13,949 bases of DNA from JBJHDF01 sp050486405 (GTDB taxonomy: Bacteria > Pseudomonadota > Gammaproteobacteria > Pseudomonadales > Cellvibrionaceae), in assembly GCA_050486405.1 (NCBI GenBank), contig JBJHDF010000047.1, positions 1-13,949 of the forward strand, in the 5' to 3' direction. The translations under genes were made by a program, and so were the position numbers. Positions 9,178 to 13,949 of this stretch are shown piece after piece. Position 1 is the first letter of the stretch, and every line of letters starts with the position of its first letter. The notes beneath the pieces are model-generated. The model made no database searches, was not told the origin of the DNA, and was given only the letters and a program-made list of their open reading frames with translations.

Positions 9178-10074
9178 CTATTCCTCCTGCGACAGCCCGT
9201 AAACATACGCCGTCAGCAGATGAATCCGCTCTTCGCTGAGCAGGTGCTTCTGCGCGGGCATGATGCCGGTGCGGCCGCTGCGGATGATGCGGCGAAGGTC
9301 GGATGCCTCTCCGCCGTAGAGCCAGATATCATTGGCCAGATTCGGGGCGCCCAGGGCCTGGTTGCCGCCGCCTTCGGCGCCGTGACAGGCGGCGCAGTAC
9401 TGGCGATAGGGCGTCGCGCCGCGCTCGGCTCTTTCGCTGTCGTGATCGCGTCCGGCCAGTTGCAGCACATACTCGGCCACATCGGCAATACCGCTTTCGT
9501 CCAGCACGTGGTCCCAGGGGGGCATGATGCCCTCGCGACCTTCGGTGATGGAGCGTTTGATCTGTTCCGGGCTGCCGCCCCACTGCCAGTCTGTGTTGGT
9601 CAGGTTCGGGAAGCCGTAGCCGCCACCGCCGTCGGAGCCATGGCAGGCTGCACAGTTGTTGGCAAACAGGCGCTGCCCCATACGCATGGCCCGGTGCTCC
9701 TGCACCAGTTCCTCGATGGACATGTCCGCGTAATGGCCGAAACGATCGGCGTAGCGTTCCTCCGCGCGTTCCTGCTGGGTATAAAGCTGACCAGTGGACG
9801 TCCAGCCCAGCAGCCCCGGAAAGGCCCCCATACCCGGGTAGAACACCAGATAAATGGCACCAAAGACAAAGGTGCCGATAAACAGAAAGAACCACCAGCG
9901 CGGCAGCGGATTGTCGTACTCCTCGATACCGTCGTAGACGTGGCCGGTTTTCCTGTTTTCCGGATCAGCGTCGTCACGCACCGCCACCTTGCGATTGGCC
10001 AGCAGCACCCAGAGCACCAGACCCATATTGATCACGGTCAGGATGATTATCCAGAGACTCCAGAAAATACTCAT
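9178..10074 (-). CDS. ccoP: cbb3-type cytochrome c oxidase subunit III, diheme CcoP (FixP)
   Basis: A 298-residue diheme c-type cytochrome that passes electrons towards CcoO and CcoN. Two membrane helices (about 4-26 and 60-80) precede two periplasmic cytochrome c domains. Heme-binding CAACH motifs are at 141-145 and 227-231, with likely axial methionines in GIMPPW (Met184) and GIMPAQ (Met272). The N-terminal double-helix form is that of gammaproteobacterial CcoP proteins. Its ATG overlaps the ccoQ stop (ATGA), which points to coupled translation. Length and both heme sites are normal. Confidence 0.97.
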   Translation of the reverse strand: MSIFWSLWIIILTVINMGLVLWVLLANRKVAVRDDADPENRKTGHVYDGIEEYDNPLPRWWFFLFIGTFVFGAIYLVFYPGMGAFPGLLGWTSTGQLYTQQERAEERYADRFGHYADMSIEELVQEHRAMRMGQRLFANNCAACHGSDGGGGYGFPNLTNTDWQWGGSPEQIKRSITEGREGIMPPWDHVLDESGIADVAEYVLQLAGRDHDSERAERGATPYRQYCAACHGAEGGGNQALGAPNLANDIWLYGGEASDLRRIIRSGRTGIMPAQKHLLSEERIHLLTAYVYGLSQEE

Positions 10075-10262
10075 TCTTTATCTTGCCTCTCGGGCTGATC
10101 CTGTTGCGGTTTGGTGTCATTCTCGTCGTCGGCAAACGGCAGCTGCGCGTCGTCCCGAAAACGCTGCCGGCGTTTGGGGGAAAAGGCCCACCAACTGATG
10201 CCGACGATGGCAAACGCCATCAACAGCGTGGAGATGACACCGAGGGTACTGGGGTCCAGCAT
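10071..10262 (-). CDS. ccoQ: cbb3-type cytochrome oxidase subunit CcoQ (FixQ)
   Basis: A 63-residue protein with one N-terminal membrane helix (about residues 5-26) containing the GISWWAFSPKRRQRF stretch typical of CcoQ, then a very acidic and glutamine-rich tail. CcoQ is a non-catalytic subunit that stabilises the complex. Its ATG shares one base with the ccoO TGA (TGATG) and its own TGA overlaps the ccoP ATG, so it sits tightly within the coupled ccoNOQP cluster. Confidence 0.94.
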   Translation of the reverse strand: MLDPSTLGVISTLLMAFAIVGISWWAFSPKRRQRFRDDAQLPFADDENDTKPQQDQPERQDKE

Positions 10263-10873
10263 CAGCGTCGCTCCGTAATCACGGTGCCCAGTTGCTGCAG
10301 ATAGGCCACCAGGGCATCCACCTCGGTAACGCCCTGCACGGCCTCGGCGGCGCCTTCGATATCCTCATCGGTGTAGGGTACACCCAGCGTGCGCAGCGCC
10401 CGCATCTTGCGCGCGGTGTGCCGGCCATCCAGCTCGTTGTCGAACAGCCAGGGGTAGGCGGGCATATTGGACTCGGGGACTACCAGGCGCGGGTTGTACA
10501 GGTGAATCCGCTGCCAGTCGTCGGAGTAGCGGCCACCGATGCGCGCCAGATCCGGCCCGGTGCGTTTGGAGCCCCACATAAAGGGGTGATCGTAGATATA
10601 TTCACCGGCCACCGAGTAGTGACCGTAGCGCTCCACCTCTGCGCGCAGCGGACGAATCATCTGGGTGTGGCAGACGTGGCAGCCCTCGCGGATATAGATG
10701 TCCCGGCCCTCAAGCTCCACCGCCGTCAGCGGCCGCAGGCCCTCCACCGGCTCGGTGGTTTCCTTGAGAAAGAACAGTGGCACAATCTGCACCAGGCCAC
10801 CAAAACTGATGGCAACGATGATCAGCAGGGTCATCAGCCCGATATTTTTTTCTACAATATCGTGATTCTTCAT
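10262..10873 (-). CDS. ccoO: cbb3-type cytochrome c oxidase subunit II, monoheme CcoO (FixO)
   Basis: A 203-residue protein with one N-terminal membrane helix (about 11-35) and a periplasmic cytochrome c domain. The heme c site is GCHVCH (CxxCH at 65-69), and the likely axial methionine is Met137 in SNMPAYPW. It carries electrons from CcoP to the low-spin heme b of CcoN. ATG overlaps the ccoN stop (ATGA) and the gene ends in a one-base overlap with ccoQ. Size and motifs are standard. Confidence 0.97.
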   Translation of the reverse strand: MKNHDIVEKNIGLMTLLIIVAISFGGLVQIVPLFFLKETTEPVEGLRPLTAVELEGRDIYIREGCHVCHTQMIRPLRAEVERYGHYSVAGEYIYDHPFMWGSKRTGPDLARIGGRYSDDWQRIHLYNPRLVVPESNMPAYPWLFDNELDGRHTARKMRALRTLGVPYTDEDIEGAAEAVQGVTEVDALVAYLQQLGTVITERR

Positions 10874-12339
10874 GCCCCCTCCCGCACCGGCTGAGTGGAT
10901 TCGGTATCATCGCCTTCCATGACATCGCGCACCTGATCGGTGGTGGCGGTTTTGTACAGGTTCCAGGCCATCAGGAACATACCCAGCAGGAAGATAAACC
11001 CGCCCAACAGGCGCACGTAGTAACCCGGGTAACTGGCAATCAGCGACTCGACAAAACTGTAGGTCAAGGTGCCGTCGTCGTTGAAGGCGCGCCACATCAA
11101 CCCCTGCATGATGCCGTTCACCCACATGGAGACGATGTAGAGCACAATGCCGATGGTGGACAGAATAAAGTGCCAGTTGATCCACTTGACGCTGTACATC
11201 TGCTTGCGTCCGAACAGGATGGGCAGCAGGTGGTACATGGCGCCGATGGAAATCATCGCCACCCAGCCCAGGGCGCCGGCGTGCACGTGGCCCACGGTCC
11301 AGTCGGTATTGTGGGACAGGGCGTTGACCGTCTTGATGGACATCATGGGCCCCTCAAAGGTGGCCAGCCCGTAGAAGGACAGGGATACCACCAGAAAGCG
11401 CAGGGTGGGATCGGTGCGCAGTTTGTGCCAGGCACCGGACAGGGTCATGATGCCATTGATCATGCCGCCCCAGCTCGGCGCCAGCAGCAGCAGCGACATC
11501 ACCATGCCCAGGCTCTGGGCCCAGTCCGGCAGCGCCGTGTAGTGCAGGTGGTGCGGCCCGGCCCAGATATAGACGGAAATCAGCGCCCAGAAATGCACGA
11601 TGGACAACTGGTAGGAATAGATGGGCCGGTTGGCCTGCTTGGGCACAAAGTAGTACATGATGCCCAGAAAGCCGGCCGTCAGGAAAAAGCCCACGGCGTT
11701 GTGGCCGTACCACCATTGCACCATGGCGTCGGTGGTGCCGGAGAACACCGAGTAGGACTTCCACAGGGACACCGGAATCGCCAGGTTGTTGACGATGTGC
11801 AGCACGGCGATGGTGAGAATAAAGGCGCCAAAGAACCAGTTGGCCACGTAAATGTGGGAGGTCTTGCGCTTGACGATGGTGCCAAAAAACACCACCGCAT
11901 AGGACACCCAGACGAGGGCGATCAGGATGTTGATGGGCCACTCCAGCTCGGCGTATTCCTTGGTGGTGGTGATGCCCATGGGCAGGGTGATGGCGGCGGA
12001 GACAATCACCACCTGCCAGCCCCAAAAGGTAAAAGGCACCAGCCAGCCGCCAAACAGCGGCGCCTGACAGGTGCGCTGCACCACATAATAGGAGGTGGCA
12101 AACAGGGCCGAGCCGCCGAAGGCAAAGATCACCGCATTGGTGTGCAGCGGGCGCAGGCGGCCAAAGTGGCTGTAGGGCTGCCAGATATCATTGAGCACCG
12201 GCCAGACCATCTGTGCCGCCAGCAGCACCCCCACGGCCATGCCCACTATGCCCCAGACCACCGTCATCACGGCAAACTGACGGACAACCTTGTAATCGTA
12301 GACGGGATGATCGCCGGGAGCGACCGCTGGATTACTCAT
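10870..12339 (-). CDS. ccoN: cbb3-type cytochrome c oxidase catalytic subunit I, CcoN (FixN)
   Basis: A 489-residue, twelve-helix heme-copper oxidase subunit of the C family, reducing oxygen to water at low oxygen. Visible ligands: His66 (PLHTNA) and His353 for low-spin heme b, His351 (VGHVHAG) for heme b3, His213 (WYGHNAVGFF), His263 and His264 (GPHHLHY) for CuB. Tyr257 in SVYIWAGPHH is the expected cross-linked tyrosine of this family, and Glu329 (ATFEGP) the conserved glutamate near heme b3. ATG at 12339 was preferred because AGGAAA lies upstream and because the longer in-frame ATG at 12390 overlaps the predicted -10 box, upstream of the predicted transcript start. The soluble C-terminal tail from about 465 is acidic and variable. 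Transcription is probably activated by Anr/FNR under low oxygen. Confidence 0.98.
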   Translation of the reverse strand: MSNPAVAPGDHPVYDYKVVRQFAVMTVVWGIVGMAVGVLLAAQMVWPVLNDIWQPYSHFGRLRPLHTNAVIFAFGGSALFATSYYVVQRTCQAPLFGGWLVPFTFWGWQVVIVSAAITLPMGITTTKEYAELEWPINILIALVWVSYAVVFFGTIVKRKTSHIYVANWFFGAFILTIAVLHIVNNLAIPVSLWKSYSVFSGTTDAMVQWWYGHNAVGFFLTAGFLGIMYYFVPKQANRPIYSYQLSIVHFWALISVYIWAGPHHLHYTALPDWAQSLGMVMSLLLLAPSWGGMINGIMTLSGAWHKLRTDPTLRFLVVSLSFYGLATFEGPMMSIKTVNALSHNTDWTVGHVHAGALGWVAMISIGAMYHLLPILFGRKQMYSVKWINWHFILSTIGIVLYIVSMWVNGIMQGLMWRAFNDDGTLTYSFVESLIASYPGYYVRLLGGFIFLLGMFLMAWNLYKTATTDQVRDVMEGDDTESTQPVREGA

Positions 12340-12388
12340 GGTATAGGCATTTCCTGTGGTAGATTTATCCGGAACCCCGGCAGGCGGC

Positions 12389-12394
12389 ATTATC
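12389..12394 (-). promoter_or_regulatory. Predicted -10 element of the ccoN promoter
   Basis: GATAAT on the minus strand matches the TATAAT consensus at five of six positions. If its last base is at -7, the transcript would start at about 12382, and the FNR box centre would fall at -41.5, the standard class II activator position. The 5' leader would be about 43 bases. Confidence 0.65.
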
Positions 12395-12416
12395 GGCCAG
12401 CCGGATTGCAGAGTTA

Positions 12417-12426
12417 TTGACCCGGA

Positions 12427-12430
<4 letters not shown>
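12417..12430 (-). promoter_or_regulatory. FNR/Anr box upstream of ccoNOQP
   Basis: TTGATCCGGGTCAA on the minus strand matches the FNR/Anr consensus TTGAT-N4-ATCAA with one mismatch (G for A in the second half). It overlaps the 3' end of argG: the argG TGA at 12427-12429 is inside the first half-site. It is the only such site I found in the window, and it lies at the first gene of the oxidase cluster, where oxygen-responsive control is expected. Confidence 0.82.
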
Positions 12431-13644
<1,214 letters not shown>

Positions 13645-13664
13645 GGATAACTCCCGCTGAGACT

Positions 13665-13680
13665 GCCCCGGCGCCGGGGC
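13665..13680. repeat. Perfect 16-bp GC palindrome just upstream of the argG ribosome site
   Basis: GCCCCGGCGCCGGGGC is a perfect palindrome 20 bases upstream of the argG ATG, ending just before the Shine-Dalgarno GGGAG. In mRNA it could fold close to the ribosome-binding site or protect the leader; as DNA it could be an operator. Its role is unknown. Confidence 0.6.
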
Positions 13681-13742
13681 CACTGGAAAAATTGAGCCGC
13701 GTATTGTACCGGGAAGGCAGCGTAAATCCCATAGCGGCGCGG

Positions 13743-13769
13743 CCTGGGCGCCGGCCGGGGGCGGCCAGG
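13743..13769 (-). repeat. GC-rich hairpin in the argG leader
   Basis: CCTGG (13743-13747) pairs with CCAGG (13765-13769), and CGCC (13749-13752) with GGCG (13760-13763), with one mismatch between and a 7-base loop. No U-tract follows on the minus strand. It may be a leader structure of the argG mRNA. Confidence 0.4.
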
Positions 13770-13949
13770 GCGTCAACGGGCTTAATTCAGGATACCCGGC
13801 GATCTGTATTTGAGGGCACCGGCAAGCCCGAACCCTTACCTGTGCTTTTATACGGCCATATTTCCGTCTAACACGCTTCACAAGGAAAATTTCCGTGTTT
13901 CACCCCTGGGTTTTTATAACATTCAGATATAAGCCAGGCGTGACGTGGC

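Larger units (their letters stand above)
13645..13949. other. Gene-free region upstream of argG
   Basis: I see no gene in these 305 bases. The part nearest argG is GC-rich and carries two hairpins; the distal part (about 13800-13949) is AT-richer and is the likely promoter area. A weak promoter candidate on the minus strand is TTGTGA (13883-13878) and TATGGC (13860-13855), 17 bases apart, which would give a leader of about 200 bases. A TGAAT half-site resembling part of an ArgR box lies near 13920, but no full operator is visible. Confidence 0.4.

Noticed and set aside
12340..12356. Four-codon mini-ORF (ATG CCT ATA CCA TGA) ending on the ccoN start
   Set aside because: The only Shine-Dalgarno-like sequence touches its ATG, too close for initiation; likely chance.
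11170..12420. 416-codon plus-strand frame opposite ccoN
   Set aside because: Antisense shadow rich in Gly, His and Gln; ccoN on the other strand has every expected ligand residue.
13645..13881. N-terminal extension of ArgG by 79 residues
   Set aside because: The extension is proline/arginine-rich and unlike ArgG; the ATG at 13644 has a good ribosome site and gives the normal family length.
13910..13930. ArgR operator upstream of argG
   Set aside because: Only one TGAAT half-site resembles an ARG box; the second half is missing, so no operator is called.

Overview
The window looks like chromosomal DNA of a GC-rich gammaproteobacterium. The full-length CcoNOQP and CcoGHIS sets, an Anr/FNR-type site, an argG gene of the usual length and a YdgA-like (DUF945) protein all fit that group. 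My best guess is a marine Pseudomonadales/Cellvibrionales-type lineage; this is inferred from gene order and protein character, not from a search. Every convincing gene lies on the minus strand, so transcription runs from high to low coordinates. I see no tRNA, rRNA, CRISPR array, transposase, phage gene or integrase.

Read in the direction of transcription: (1) 13949-13645 is a gene-free leader with two GC-rich hairpins, followed by argG (argininosuccinate synthase). (2) An FNR/Anr box overlaps the argG stop codon. A -10 hexamer sits exactly where a class II FNR promoter should have it, and this drives ccoNOQP, the four structural genes of the cbb3-type, high-oxygen-affinity cytochrome c oxidase. 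(3) ccoG, ccoH and ccoI follow almost without gaps. They encode a membrane iron-sulfur protein, a small assembly protein and a copper P-type ATPase. (4) A gap of about 360 bp between ccoI and ccoS is full of inverted repeats. (5) ccoS and a TauE/SafE-like (DsbD_2-type) membrane protein gene overlap by 8 bases. (6) After a short gap come a one-POTRA, BamA/D15-like outer-membrane barrel protein and a DUF945 protein, ending in a perfect 9-bp hairpin.

Functionally the centre of the window is one module for microaerobic respiration. CcoN carries hemes b and b3 and CuB. CcoO and CcoP carry three heme c groups in total. CcoQ and CcoH stabilise the complex, CcoI supplies copper, CcoG probably handles copper reduction, and CcoS is needed for cofactor insertion. 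The TauE-like protein is probably accessory to the same metal or redox task. The outer-membrane pair at the left is probably a separate unit.

I did not find a convincing new system. The points most worth a second look are the ideal FNR promoter built over the argG stop codon, the palindrome-rich spacer inside the oxidase assembly operon, the TauE-like protein with a histidine-rich tail, and the uncharacterised D15-like/DUF945 pair.
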